DNA of 64,000 nt from Yoonia sp. G8-12 (GTDB taxonomy: Bacteria; Pseudomonadota; Alphaproteobacteria; Rhodobacterales; Rhodobacteraceae): positions 62,001 to 126,000 of the forward strand of contig NZ_CP151762.1 in the NCBI RefSeq assembly GCF_038443675.1, read 5' to 3'. The position numbers were made by a program, and so were the translations under genes. Positions 29,080 to 37,927 of this stretch are shown here, piece by piece. The number at the start of each line of letters is the position of its first letter. The first letter of the stretch is position 1. A model generated the notes under the pieces. The model was not told where the DNA came from and made no database searches. It saw only the letters and a program-made list of their open reading frames with translations.

Positions 29080-29940
29080 ATGATCCCCACCGTCCCCCAG
29101 TCTTCCGTGCTCAAATGGTCTTACCGGGCCTATGTCACACTCTTTTTTGTTTACCTTGCGCTGCCGCTCAGCGTTGTTTGCGTGTTTGCCTTCAACAACA
29201 GCCTGTTCCCGTCCTTGCCTTGGGAAGGGTTCACGTTGGCGTGGTTTTTCGGAACCGAAGCGCCCTTTATCGGCGTCTTTCACGAACGGTCCATCCTGCG
29301 GGCCATCGGCACCTCTGCTTTTGTGGCGGTCTGGGTGGCGGGTTTGTCCGTCGCCGTCGGGACCTGCAACGCCTTCTTGTTCGTCCGCCATGACTTCCGC
29401 GGCAAAGGGATGCTCTATATTCTGATGTTGCTACCGCTGATCATTCCAGGCGTCATTTTGGGCATCTCGATCCTGGTGTTTGCAAGTTCTGTCGCCAACA
29501 CGCTAGAGGATGCCACCGGACTGTGGTTTGACGGCCTGCGCCCCGGTCTGATCCTTGTTATTCTGGGCCAGTTTTCCTTTATCACCACCTTTGCTACACT
29601 TGTCATCTCGGCCCGGTTGCAAAAGTTTGATCAAAGCCTTGAAGAAGCTGCTCTCAACCTCGGGGCGACGCGGTGGGGTGCAGTGCGTCAGATCACGCTG
29701 CCGTTCCTGTTGCCTGCCATCACAGGGGCAGGGGTTGTCGCTGTTTTGATGAGCTTCGAGAATTTCAACACAACCCTGATGCTGGTGGGGTCCGATTCAC
29801 CTTTGACGATCACGATGTTCGACAAACTCAAGCACGGTTCAACGCCAGTTCTGAATGCTGTATCTTTGCTGCTGATTATTCTGTCCGCCACGCTTGGCGT
29901 GTTGTCGCTGATTTTCCAAAGGTCCAAGAACGAGAAGTAG
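29080..29940 (+). CDS. Polyamine-type ABC transporter permease (PotC-like)
   Basis: A 286-residue partner permease with six predicted helices and an EAA loop, EEAALNLGATRWGAVRQITLPFLLPAI, near residue 190. The N-terminal FNNSLFPSLPWEGFTLAWF segment is characteristic of PotC/PotI. It is the last gene of the binder-ATPase-permease-permease operon. The next 650 bp hold no intact gene. Confidence 0.9.
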   Translation: MIPTVPQSSVLKWSYRAYVTLFFVYLALPLSVVCVFAFNNSLFPSLPWEGFTLAWFFGTEAPFIGVFHERSILRAIGTSAFVAVWVAGLSVAVGTCNAFLFVRHDFRGKGMLYILMLLPLIIPGVILGISILVFASSVANTLEDATGLWFDGLRPGLILVILGQFSFITTFATLVISARLQKFDQSLEEAALNLGATRWGAVRQITLPFLLPAITGAGVVAVLMSFENFNTTLMLVGSDSPLTITMFDKLKHGSTPVLNAVSLLLIILSATLGVLSLIFQRSKNEK

Positions 29941-30589
29941 GTGTTTTCAAGACCTGTTAGAAATTGCGTATGCAGGCTGCTCCATGTCAGGGCAGGGCGT
30001 CCGCTAATCTAGCTGTCCTCGAGCGTAGCCGTAATTACAGGATCAGGCACACGATCAGGAAGGCTTCTGCGAGGTTTTCATCGTCCACTGGGTCCAATGG
30101 CCCGTTGGATCTTGCTTTCAGTCTGGCGATTTCTGTCAGGATGCACTGCCGTGTCGCCTCGTATTGCGCACTGGTCCCTTAGTGGTCAATTAAGGTATTC
30201 TCCTAAAGTATCCGCCGTAGGATGCTCTAAATTTTGACGTACTCAACATAGAGAATAATAGGGTGGGTGACCGACTTCGCGGTCGACCTGCTAAAATCAC
30301 GACCACGTCTCGCAGGTTCGGAATTTATCTTCCTGGCACCTCGCGGGGGCCAACTGTCCGACATCGCGCTTCAGGCGGTCAAACTGCATGTTCGCTGCTC
30401 AGCACGAGAACAGTCGAGACGCGGACAATGCTGCCCTACGTTGGTCGGCCCCAACCCTTTTCTCGGTCAAAGCCCCAAAGTGTCGCGAGATTGGGCAACA
30501 TCTGGGTGCAAATGTCTAAGGACATGTTTGATAAGTAAGTACGTCGGGTTCATCGTTGCCATCAGGGAGTGGACAGCACGCACTAGTCT
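29941..30589. other. Gene-poor stretch with degraded fragments
   Basis: No intact gene is seen. On the minus strand a frame ending at TAA 30035-30037 reads …EIARLKARSNGPLDPVDDENLAEAFLIV…, which looks protein-like, but a stop lies just upstream (near 30181) and no start is available. On the plus strand an integrase fragment lies at 30267-30390. AT-rich spacer separates them. This looks like the scar of a lost mobile element. Confidence 0.45.
30267..30390 (+). pseudogene. Fragment of a tyrosine recombinase/integrase
   Basis: The frame reads DFAVDLLKSRPRLAGSEFIFLAPRG and then GQLSDIALQAV. This resembles the segment of phage-type integrases just ahead of the catalytic HxxR box (…LVFPAPRGG.LSDMAL…). 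Similarity ends after about 40 residues; the catalytic Arg, His and Tyr boxes are absent. It is a remnant only. Confidence 0.45.
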
Positions 30590-31282
30590 TCAAGTTCGCG
30601 CGTCTTCAAACGCTTTCCAGGCAGCCTCAAATGCCTTGAAATCGAAGTCGGCTTCCCGGGCAGGATCAAGGATCAATCGTTCGGTTTGTTGCATCTTGTG
30701 GATAGCAAGTTCGAGATCAAGGATGACGTCTGGCGGGATCACAACCGCGCCGTGTCGATCGGCGTGCACCAGACTGCCGGGGTTGACCGTTAGGCCAAAA
30801 ACCTGAACCGGAATATTCACCGCCGTCACATGAACAAACCCATGGCTGGGGCCGACCGATCCAGCGACCACCGGATAATCTGGTGCCATGTCGCCCAAGT
30901 CACGCATGACGCCGTTGGTCAGCGTACCGGCCACGCCAAATCCCTTGTGGATCGTCGTATTGACCTCACCCCAAAATGCGCCGACAGCATTTGGAAAGTC
31001 TTCATCCTCGATCACACAGACGGCGGGTCGCGGGGCTTCGGCCATTTGCTTGTAATAGGCCATGCGGCGTGCACGAACGACGTCGGGGGCGTCCTGTGGC
31101 GGGGCTACGGCGGCGATCTTGGCCGTGCTTGCATAGCCAACCAATACTCCGGTCGGCTCGTTGATCAACATCGTGCCGCGCGTGAAATCGTTGAAGCCAC
31201 GTTTGCCTTGCGCAACTTCAATGGCGTTGCAAACTGTGGGTGTATCGACCGAGATCAGAAGCTTATGTAAGGAAGGCTGCAT
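30590..31282 (-). CDS. RraA-like / 4-hydroxy-4-methyl-2-oxoglutarate aldolase family protein
   Basis: A 230-residue protein of the RraA/HMG-aldolase family. These are metal-dependent class II aldolases or decarboxylases, or RNase E inhibitors. Visible: DTPTVCNAIE near the start, GVAGTLTNGVMRDL (the G-x-x-T-x-G-x-x-R-D family motif), and HADRHGAVVIPPDV. ATG 31282 has AAAGGAG in the end of the upstream hydrolase gene. As the last gene of a catabolic operon it is more likely an aldolase/decarboxylase acting on an oxo-acid intermediate than an RNase regulator. Substrate unknown. Confidence 0.82.
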   Translation of the reverse strand: MQPSLHKLLISVDTPTVCNAIEVAQGKRGFNDFTRGTMLINEPTGVLVGYASTAKIAAVAPPQDAPDVVRARRMAYYKQMAEAPRPAVCVIEDEDFPNAVGAFWGEVNTTIHKGFGVAGTLTNGVMRDLGDMAPDYPVVAGSVGPSHGFVHVTAVNIPVQVFGLTVNPGSLVHADRHGAVVIPPDVILDLELAIHKMQQTERLILDPAREADFDFKAFEAAWKAFEDART

Positions 31283-31287
31283 GTGGG

Positions 31288-31956
31288 TTACTCCTTTAGC
31301 CAAAGCGAAAGCGCGGCGCGGGTTGCCGCGGGGCGTTCCAGTGTGGGCAGATGGCCGGCGTTTTCGATTATGGTTAAGGTTGCCTGCGGCAACAGGTCAG
31401 CCATCAGTTTGTGACGGTGCATGGGGCATAGGCGGTCTTGAGCGCCGGTCAGGATCAGCGTCGGTTTGGTCCAATTTCCAAGGGTTTTCTTCTGGTCAGG
31501 ACGATCCCGTAAGGCAACAGACTGGCGCGCGAACACTTCAGGGCCAAGCCCGAGCGCCATCTCCATACACAGATCCAGCACATCAGCGCGGCTCGGGCTG
31601 TCTGCGAGGTAGTTGGGTTTCATTTCGTAACGCATGACGCTGTCCAGCCCTCCTGCCAGAGCTTTGTCGATCTGAGGTTGCCGCATCGCCTTGATTTGGT
31701 CGGTTTCAGCTTCGCAATTCGTGTCCATCAGGCATAAGCGCGTGACGCGATCAGGGGCCTGCCGGATGACTTCCATCGCTACGATGCCACCCATCGACAG
31801 ACCGCCCAACGCAAAGGTTTCCGGCGCCTTTTTCAGCACATCTGCGGCCAATGCCTCAACGGTGTCATGTTGCGAAATAGCGAGGCAATGGTGGGGCGGC
31901 ATGTGTTCGAACAGCCGCCCGTCGCACATCATTCCGGGGAGCAGAACAAGCGTCAT
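31288..31956 (-). CDS. Alpha/beta hydrolase
   Basis: A 222-residue cytosolic hydrolase. The nucleophile elbow GLSMGG holds Ser near residue 54, TLILTGAQDRLCP carries the acid Asp, and ENAGHLPTLERP holds the catalytic His. The lid region is short. ATG 31956 overlaps the stop of the MetE-like gene (ATGA) and so is translationally coupled to it. It probably cleaves an ester, lactone or C-C bond in the pathway encoded by this operon; the substrate cannot be read from the sequence. Confidence 0.85.
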   Translation of the reverse strand: MTLVLLPGMMCDGRLFEHMPPHHCLAISQHDTVEALAADVLKKAPETFALGGLSMGGIVAMEVIRQAPDRVTRLCLMDTNCEAETDQIKAMRQPQIDKALAGGLDSVMRYEMKPNYLADSPSRADVLDLCMEMALGLGPEVFARQSVALRDRPDQKKTLGNWTKPTLILTGAQDRLCPMHRHKLMADLLPQATLTIIENAGHLPTLERPAATRAALSLWLKE

Positions 31957-33077
31957 TTGACTTGCGCGGCCCCAGCGGACAACGCGGCAAGCTTCGCATA
32001 GGCGATTTCCGGATCGACCGCGCCATAACCGGCGAAGGTTCCAAAACCACAATCTGAGCCAGCGATCACCCGGTCATGTCCGACGATGTCAACGAACCGT
32101 TCGATGCGCTGTTGCACGAGGTCGGGGTGTTCGACAAAATTGGTGGTTGTATCGACCACGCCGGGCACGAGGATCTTGTCCATGGGAATGTCCGCTTTAC
32201 GGTCGCGAAAGACGGCCCATTCGTGGCCATGTCGCGGGTTGGAGGTTTCGAACAAGACGTAGTTCGCGGCGATGGACATGAGGGTGTCGAACATCTTGGT
32301 CATGGGGATGTCGCAGACATGGGGCCCCTCGTAATTACCCCAACAAATATGGACCCTTACACGTGTTGGATCGATCCCCTCGAGGGCGTGATTGAGAGCC
32401 TCGACATGGGACCCTGCGATCTTGAGGAACTCGTCGTCAGAGAGATCGTTGAACAGCATGTGACGGGACAGCGCGAGGTCGGGGCAATCCAGTTGAAGAT
32501 CAAGCCCGCTGTCCACAATGGTTCGATATTCGTCGCGCATCGCCTCGGCCAAAGCAGAGAGGTATTCTTCACGGGTGGCATAGAAATCGTTTTGCAAAAA
32601 CAATGAGATAACCCCAGGGCTGGCGGCGTTCATGAAGCCGCGTTCAATGCCTTGTTCGACCATGCCTGCTTTGAGGTTGGCGATGTCTTTTTCCAGCTCG
32701 CCCTGACCTTTCGATTTCACCTCACCAACGCACATGGGGCGGGCGTATTGGGGGGTGCCGCCATCATCGGCCAAGCGTTTGAGAAAGCTGGGGAATTTCT
32801 TCAAATCCGCTGGCGCGTTGCGGGGGCTGTCGCCGTCGAAACCGGTGTAGCGGTCTTTAACGTAGGTGGCATAGCTGATCTTGGAAGTTTCACCGTCACT
32901 GACGATATCAATGCCCGCATCCTTTTGTTTTGCAACGGTTTCTGACACCGCTTTGGTCATGGCTGCATCAAAAGCGGCGGCGTCGTAATCCTTGCCGTGC
33001 TCGCGCGCAAAAATGAAATCCACGACCTCTTGGGTGCGAGGGAGGGAACCAACGTGGGACGTTAATATCTTGGACAT
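31953..33077 (-). CDS. MetE-like zinc methyl/alkyl transferase (cobalamin-independent methionine synthase II family)
   Basis: A 374-residue single-domain relative of the MetE C-terminal half. The zinc ligands are preserved: His243 and Cys245 in VHICWGNYEG, Glu277 in LFETSN and Cys343 in GSDCGFGTF. The N-terminal SHVGSLPRT also matches the family. The folate-binding N-terminal half of true MetE is absent, so it may move a methyl or other alkyl group between small thiols, like epoxyalkane:CoM transferase, rather than make methionine from methyl-tetrahydrofolate. It lies in a catabolic operon with cupin, hydrolase and RraA-like genes. Substrate unknown. Confidence 0.82.
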   Translation of the reverse strand: MSKILTSHVGSLPRTQEVVDFIFAREHGKDYDAAAFDAAMTKAVSETVAKQKDAGIDIVSDGETSKISYATYVKDRYTGFDGDSPRNAPADLKKFPSFLKRLADDGGTPQYARPMCVGEVKSKGQGELEKDIANLKAGMVEQGIERGFMNAASPGVISLFLQNDFYATREEYLSALAEAMRDEYRTIVDSGLDLQLDCPDLALSRHMLFNDLSDDEFLKIAGSHVEALNHALEGIDPTRVRVHICWGNYEGPHVCDIPMTKMFDTLMSIAANYVLFETSNPRHGHEWAVFRDRKADIPMDKILVPGVVDTTTNFVEHPDLVQQRIERFVDIVGHDRVIAGSDCGFGTFAGYGAVDPEIAYAKLAALSAGAAQVK

Positions 33078-33105
33078 TGTAGGCCTTTCAAAAGAGTCAC
33101 ATTGC

Positions 33106-33135
33106 GTACACATTCTGTACACAACCTGTATGTAC
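33106..33135 (-). promoter_or_regulatory. GTACA/TGTAC repeats upstream of the MetE-like gene
   Basis: A perfect inverted repeat GTACA-N5-TGTAC (33106-33120) is followed by another TGTAC at 33131-33135, all within the 78-bp gap between the cupin gene and the MetE-like gene. It is a candidate operator for an internal promoter. The cognate regulator is unknown. Confidence 0.35.
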
Positions 33136-33155
33136 GGCGGTGCACAGGACGCGCG

Positions 33156-34121
33156 TTAAACCTTCCAGCTGGGTCCAGCCGGATCGCCGGTGGCCACTAC
33201 GTGGTAGAGGCTGGCCTCTCCGGTCATTGAAGGGACAGCCGAATGAGGAAGGTTTTCGGGGACGGACATGGTGTCGCCTGGGGCGAGCGTTACCGCGCCT
33301 GCGTCCCAACACACCTTCCAATGGCCACGCATCGGCATCAGAACGGATGGGAAGGGGTGGCTGTGCTTGGCCTCGGTTGCCGATCCTCGGGTGATGAAAT
33401 CAACCTCGAACCCGGGTTTGTCGCGCAGCAGACCGTGTTCTCCGATGACCTTGGCCGGTTTCTTGTCTGCCAGCGCCACAAGGTCCCAGTAGCGGGCCAC
33501 ATGGTTGGGCAGGACTTCTGCGGTGGTGGGCTCTGCCCGTTTGGCCAATTCTTCTTCCGACATAAGCGGCATGGGCGAAATGCCCTCTGGGAGCTTTTGC
33601 TGGCGCTTGGTGTCGTAGAGCTTGCCGTTCTCGCCAAGGATCAGCCCGTGTTCAGCAGCGTTCTCGATGACTTGCGGCGCCCACATGACGCCGCCGCCTG
33701 CATCGTCGCCGCCAAGGATCGCCATGATCATCCCGTAGTCGGTGCCGATATTTTCAAAGCCACGAAATATTCCAGTGGGGATATTGAAAATGTCGCCTTC
33801 TTCCAGCGTCACTTCGCCCGCGTCGCCCCATCGGCCCCAAAAGAAGCGCCACTTACCGGACAAGACGAAAAAAGCCTCGGCGGTGTGGTGATCATGGAGC
33901 GAGTTTGTCACGCGCGGCGGCTGGCCGGCAGCGCCGATGTTGAAGCCGTGCGGGATGGAGATGTGGACGTGCTGGTCGGGGGATTCAGAGACCCCGCCGC
34001 CGATGATCGTGAAGTTTTCCTTCTGGTTGCTGCCTGGCGTGTGGGCATCGATGAAGGCGGTTTTGCAGGGTTGCAAATCACCGTAACGGACAATGCGGGT
34101 TTCCATATCGGCAGGTGTCAT
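33156..34121 (-). CDS. Double-cupin protein (dioxygenase/isomerase-like)
   Basis: A 321-residue protein with two cupin barrels. The first (about residues 60-130) holds HDHHTAEAFFVLSGKWRFFWG and EEGDIFNIPTGIFRGFEN; the second (about 240-310) holds KHSHPFPSVLMPMRGHW and PGDTMSVPENLPHS. The His/Glu positions for a metal are visible in both. Bicupins include gentisate-type dioxygenases and oxalate decarboxylases, but this sequence does not clearly match either. ATG 34121 overlaps the stop of the upstream SnoaL-like gene (ATGA). Confidence 0.75.
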   Translation of the reverse strand: MTPADMETRIVRYGDLQPCKTAFIDAHTPGSNQKENFTIIGGGVSESPDQHVHISIPHGFNIGAAGQPPRVTNSLHDHHTAEAFFVLSGKWRFFWGRWGDAGEVTLEEGDIFNIPTGIFRGFENIGTDYGMIMAILGGDDAGGGVMWAPQVIENAAEHGLILGENGKLYDTKRQQKLPEGISPMPLMSEEELAKRAEPTTAEVLPNHVARYWDLVALADKKPAKVIGEHGLLRDKPGFEVDFITRGSATEAKHSHPFPSVLMPMRGHWKVCWDAGAVTLAPGDTMSVPENLPHSAVPSMTGEASLYHVVATGDPAGPSWKV

Positions 34122-35119
34122 TGATGTGGTCCTTGCATTAGAATTTGCTTCCAGATCGCGATTTCGTCGTAGAGGGCGCATTCGCGGCGGATGGTCGCGT
34201 CTTGCGGGCCGTCTGCGTTGCAGAAGGGGCCGTATTCGGCGTGACACATGCCCATCACATGGACGGGTACGCCTGTCGGTTTGCCGAAAGTGCCCCAGCC
34301 AGAGTGGGACCCGTCCAACGACCAGCGGATCGACGCGCGGGGTGGCAGAATGTCATTATCCATGCCGATCTGGTGGTGAATTTGGAATTTGGCGTCCGGA
34401 AAGGACGACCGCAGGCCAAGCCAGAACTTTGTGACACTATCGTGGGACAAGACGGACAACCCGCCTGCATATTCGCAATTCACAGCGCGGTCGTAGTCTT
34501 TGGGAATGGCATGGAAATCGAGGTTCATGATCCGCGTTAGCGTGTCGGCGTAGCGTTGGCCCCAAGCGTTGTCATTGCCCTTGGCGTTGTAGCCGCCGTC
34601 TATGTCTTGATCCGGCGTGAACGGTTTGGAAGCGGCGTCGGGACCACCTTCGGCTTCGATCAGTCTGGCGGCGTAGTCCTGCGGGTTCATGCCCAGTTGA
34701 CGCACGATGCCGCCATAGTCGCGCACCAGCCATTCGTCGTAAATGCAGTCATTCTTGGCTGCGCAATCGGCGATGACGCGAACGGTCCATTGCTTGCCTG
34801 TGGCAGGGCCGAACTGACCGTCCTGTTCGTGCGTGGCACGGGTGATCAGGCGGTGTGAAGACAGCAAGCCAAAGTCAGGGTCATCCGACCAGATTACGTC
34901 ATCCCCGAAAAGCTCGCGGTCTGGAAATTCATTGATCGTAGCCATCGTTGAGGCCATCACAGCCACGTTGCCGCGCTGGATGCCCATAGGGGACCGCACC
35001 ACGATGTCTTTTGCGTAATAGTCGTGCAGAGTGCCGACGCCACGGTCTTCCCAAATCTCTTTGGTGATGCCGATGATGTAATCGGGGAAATCTTTCCAGC
35101 GGTTCGAAAAACCCTTCAT
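34118..35119 (-). CDS. SnoaL-like double-domain protein A
   Basis: A 333-residue protein that appears to be two tandem NTF2/SnoaL-like domains (roughly 10-155 and 190-325). Matching elements are the helical start (GITKEIWEDRGVGTLHDYYAKDIVVRSP) and the Trp/His-rich strands (IHHQIGMDND…WSLDGSHSGWG). Such cone-shaped folds act as cyclases, hydrolases or isomerases, or bind hydrophobic ligands. It is the most divergent of three such proteins in this locus. AAAGGATCATAAAG precedes its ATG, 2 bp after the lacI-type gene. Function unknown. Confidence 0.7.
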   Translation of the reverse strand: MKGFSNRWKDFPDYIIGITKEIWEDRGVGTLHDYYAKDIVVRSPMGIQRGNVAVMASTMATINEFPDRELFGDDVIWSDDPDFGLLSSHRLITRATHEQDGQFGPATGKQWTVRVIADCAAKNDCIYDEWLVRDYGGIVRQLGMNPQDYAARLIEAEGGPDAASKPFTPDQDIDGGYNAKGNDNAWGQRYADTLTRIMNLDFHAIPKDYDRAVNCEYAGGLSVLSHDSVTKFWLGLRSSFPDAKFQIHHQIGMDNDILPPRASIRWSLDGSHSGWGTFGKPTGVPVHVMGMCHAEYGPFCNADGPQDATIRRECALYDEIAIWKQILMQGPHQ

Positions 35120-35121
35120 CT

Positions 35122-36129
35122 TTATGATCCTTTGATCGGTTTGGAAGAGCTCCTTTGTATAAGAGGCCCTTCGATTTCAATGGTTTGAGGGTAGACTTCC
35201 TGCCCGTTGATAGAGGACAGAAGCGTTTCCAAGGTGGCCTCGACCATGCGATTGACGGGTTGACGCACCGTCGTCAGATCATAGGCAGGCCAGGAGGCGA
35301 GCGGCACGTCATCATATCCGATGACCGAGACATCGGCGGGGATCGAGAACCCCATTTGGCGGATCTCATCCATGACCGCGAAGGCCATGTGATCGTTGCC
35401 CACGAAGATCGCATCCGGCCGCGTGTCACCTGTCATCAGCTGTCGGGCAATGGAGGCGGCGGTGTCACGTTTGAACATCCCGTCGATGATCGCAAAAGGG
35501 GTGAGGCCCGCGCGCGCCATTGCATCCTCAAACCCCTGTTGCCGATCGCGCCCTGTCAGCGACCCTTCCCATCCAGCGATATGCGCAATGCGACTGTGGC
35601 CAGCTTCAATGAGGGCCTGCGTCGCCATCGTTGCGCCTTTGATATTGGCCGAGGTGACAGATGACAGCCCACTGCCCGGCTGTCCGCGGTTGAACAGAAC
35701 GACGGGAATGCCTGCTTTGACACAGAGGTCTGTCAGGCCCGAGGACAACGATACGGAGGCCGCAATGATCCCGTCGACTTGATAATCCAAAAGATCCTCT
35801 ACGACGCCCGCGATACGGTCCGCTGTATTGGGGACTGTGAAAATCAGGATGTGATAACCCTGTGCCTGCAGCGCGTTAGAGAGGCGTTCGAGCGCTTCGG
35901 GGTAGAACTGGTTATCGAGGTAGGCGACGATCAGCCCGATGATACGCGACTTGCCAGTGATCATCGCGCGGGCGAGGACGTTCGGGCGGTAGCCAAGTTG
36001 TTTGGCCGCCTTCCTGACCTTCTTGGCCGTCTCGGGGCTTGCCGAGGCGCCGGAAAATACGCGGCTGACCGCAGATTGGCTGACGCCTGCCAGTCTTGCA
36101 ACTTGAATAGAGGTGGTTCTCGCGCCCAT
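35122..36129 (-). CDS. LacI family transcriptional regulator
   Basis: A 335-residue repressor. The helix-turn-helix is at residues 4-25 (TTSIQVARLAGVSQSAVSRVFSG), followed by the hinge helix ARAMITGKS and a periplasmic-binding-type sensor (GLIVAYLDNQFYPEAL…, DAIFVGNDHMAFAVMDE, VIGYDDVPLASW). It sits inside the operon it probably controls; ATG 36129 overlaps the SDR stop. Two near-identical 14-bp palindromes in the divergent promoter at 41971 and 42116 are the likely binding sites. The inducer is probably the imported solute or a metabolite of it. Confidence 0.92.
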   Translation of the reverse strand: MGARTTSIQVARLAGVSQSAVSRVFSGASASPETAKKVRKAAKQLGYRPNVLARAMITGKSRIIGLIVAYLDNQFYPEALERLSNALQAQGYHILIFTVPNTADRIAGVVEDLLDYQVDGIIAASVSLSSGLTDLCVKAGIPVVLFNRGQPGSGLSSVTSANIKGATMATQALIEAGHSRIAHIAGWEGSLTGRDRQQGFEDAMARAGLTPFAIIDGMFKRDTAASIARQLMTGDTRPDAIFVGNDHMAFAVMDEIRQMGFSIPADVSVIGYDDVPLASWPAYDLTTVRQPVNRMVEATLETLLSSINGQEVYPQTIEIEGPLIQRSSSKPIKGS

Positions 36130-36893
36130 CAGCCTGCTGTCCAACCTCCGTCGATGATAAGATGCGTGCCAGTGATCAGCGCCGCCGCGTCGGACGCGAG
36201 GAAGGTGGTCGCGCCCATGATGTCTTCAACCTCGCCCACACGGCCGAGTTTGATCTTTTCCTCGATCCAAGCGCGGCGCTCTTGAATCGCGAGCGTTTGT
36301 TCAGCCAAAGGTGTGCGGATGAAAGTAGGGCAGATGGTGTTCACACGTATCTGGTGGGGGGCCCATTCGATGGCCATGGCTTTGGTCATCCCTTCAAGGC
36401 TGTGTTTGGTGGCGCAATAGACGGCACGGTCGATGCCGCCTACGTGGCCCATTTGGCTGGAAATGTTGATAAGGCTGCCGGGTTTGCCAGCGCCGATCAG
36501 GCCTTTGGCCACGTTGCGGGACAGGAAATAGGCGGCTTTGACATTCAGGTCGGTGACGGCGTCGTAGTCATCTGGTTTTGTATCTATTGCAGGGCTGTGG
36601 CGCGCGAGGCCCGCGGAGTTGACAAGGATATCAAAGGGGCCGATGGCCGCGATGGCCGCCTCGGTTGCGTCGATGTCGGTGATGTCCAGCGGCAGACCTG
36701 TGGCGGCCCAACCAAGGCTTTGAAAGAGTGCGACCTGTTCTTCAACCGCTGCCATGGTGCGCGCCACCAAAGTGACGTGCGCGCCCGCTTCGGCGAGTGC
36801 AACGGCGCAGCCTTCTCCGATGCCCGAAGTGGCACCTGTCACCAGCGCGCGTTTGCCGTCAAGGCGCATAGATGGTGTGCGGGGCAGGGTCAT
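36129..36893 (-). CDS. Short-chain dehydrogenase/reductase
   Basis: A 254-residue classical SDR. The cofactor motif TGATSGIGEG is at about residues 19-28, NSAGLARH (NNAG-type) near 92, catalytic Ser in NISSQMG, and YCATKHS (Tyr-x-x-x-Lys). The C-terminal DGGWTAG is typical. It is an NAD(P)-dependent oxidoreductase for a hydroxy/keto substrate. It is coupled by overlap to the SnoaL-like gene upstream and to the LacI gene downstream. The G6 run at 36356-36361 is in frame. Confidence 0.9.
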   Translation of the reverse strand: MTLPRTPSMRLDGKRALVTGATSGIGEGCAVALAEAGAHVTLVARTMAAVEEQVALFQSLGWAATGLPLDITDIDATEAAIAAIGPFDILVNSAGLARHSPAIDTKPDDYDAVTDLNVKAAYFLSRNVAKGLIGAGKPGSLINISSQMGHVGGIDRAVYCATKHSLEGMTKAMAIEWAPHQIRVNTICPTFIRTPLAEQTLAIQERRAWIEEKIKLGRVGEVEDIMGATTFLASDAAALITGTHLIIDGGWTAG

Positions 36894-37927
36894 AAAAACT
36901 GTCCTTCTGGCAGTGTGATTGGGCCAATGGATTTGGCTTTATTGAATTCAGACATGCGCGCGAGAACATCAACGCCAAGTTGGGCATAAACGTCCAGCAA
37001 ATCGATGAGGACCCAGTTTTCGCGAATTTTGCCGTCCTCCATTCGCCAGAAATCCAGCGATCGCATGACAATTTCTTTTCCGGCGGGGGCCAGCCCCATC
37101 CAACCGTCCTCTGTCACGGTGAGGCGCATGTTTGGCCAACCGGTTTCGCAAACGTAATCGCCTTGGGCGAACCAGTGGGACATCAGATCGCCCATCGCAT
37201 CGAGCTTGCGGTCGGGCATGGCGCGCAGGAAGGGGATCTGGTGCCAGTTGCGAAAACCCGCGATACCGCGCGCGGTGCCAATGCCGGCGGGGCCATACCA
37301 GTTGAAGCGTGGGTGCCAGTAGTACTCTAGGTTCATCACCGCCGGATCGGGGTTGGCGGGGTGTTTGCACAGGTCCATCAGCATGGCGATGACGTGGTCC
37401 ATCGCCGCTTGACCATCACCTTGTGCTGTCAGGCCGTCCTGGAACATAGGGGCGGGGGTGCAGAGAAATTTGCCAAGCTGTGGCGCCATGGGCCAAGCGC
37501 CCGCCTGCATCATCAGCTCGGGGATGTCCCAGATGATCTGGGCCTCGGTCACCTGACCGTTTTCGATGCGGAAGAACTCGTGGTAACGCATGTGGGTCAG
37601 GTGGCCCGTGGGTGGGATATGGTGGCCGTTAATGGTCCAAGGCCGGATCATCGTGCCCATGTAGTTGCCCATGCAGCCAACCCAGTCCTGACCTTCTGGC
37701 GTGGTACCAGTGAGAACGATCATGTCGCGTCGTTCAAGGTCTGGCATGGAGGTGAGCAATGGAGCGTAGAGGTTGCCCCATATATCCTTCCCCGAGACGG
37801 TGCCGAAGGGCGCGCATAAGTGTATCCGCGCGTCGGGTGCAACCACTTTGTCAAGGGTTGTGCCTGCATCTTGTGTGATGCATTTCAGGGCGTCTTGAAG
37901 CGGCCTTAGGCTTGGATGAGAACTCAC
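36890..37927 (-). CDS. SnoaL-like double-domain protein B
   Basis: A 345-residue protein with two SnoaL/NTF2-like halves. It is a clear paralogue of the protein at 45425: both share DIPxLMxQAG, W(Y/W)GPxGIG, GWPN and ENWxxIDLL near the C-terminus. It starts with GTG 37927, overlapping the HisD-like stop (GTGA), and no other start is available between the genes. Its ATGA overlap with the SDR gene shows tight coupling. A role as isomerase, hydratase or lyase in the pathway is likely, but not determined. Confidence 0.75.
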   Translation of the reverse strand: MSSHPSLRPLQDALKCITQDAGTTLDKVVAPDARIHLCAPFGTVSGKDIWGNLYAPLLTSMPDLERRDMIVLTGTTPEGQDWVGCMGNYMGTMIRPWTINGHHIPPTGHLTHMRYHEFFRIENGQVTEAQIIWDIPELMMQAGAWPMAPQLGKFLCTPAPMFQDGLTAQGDGQAAMDHVIAMLMDLCKHPANPDPAVMNLEYYWHPRFNWYGPAGIGTARGIAGFRNWHQIPFLRAMPDRKLDAMGDLMSHWFAQGDYVCETGWPNMRLTVTEDGWMGLAPAGKEIVMRSLDFWRMEDGKIRENWVLIDLLDVYAQLGVDVLARMSEFNKAKSIGPITLPEGQFL

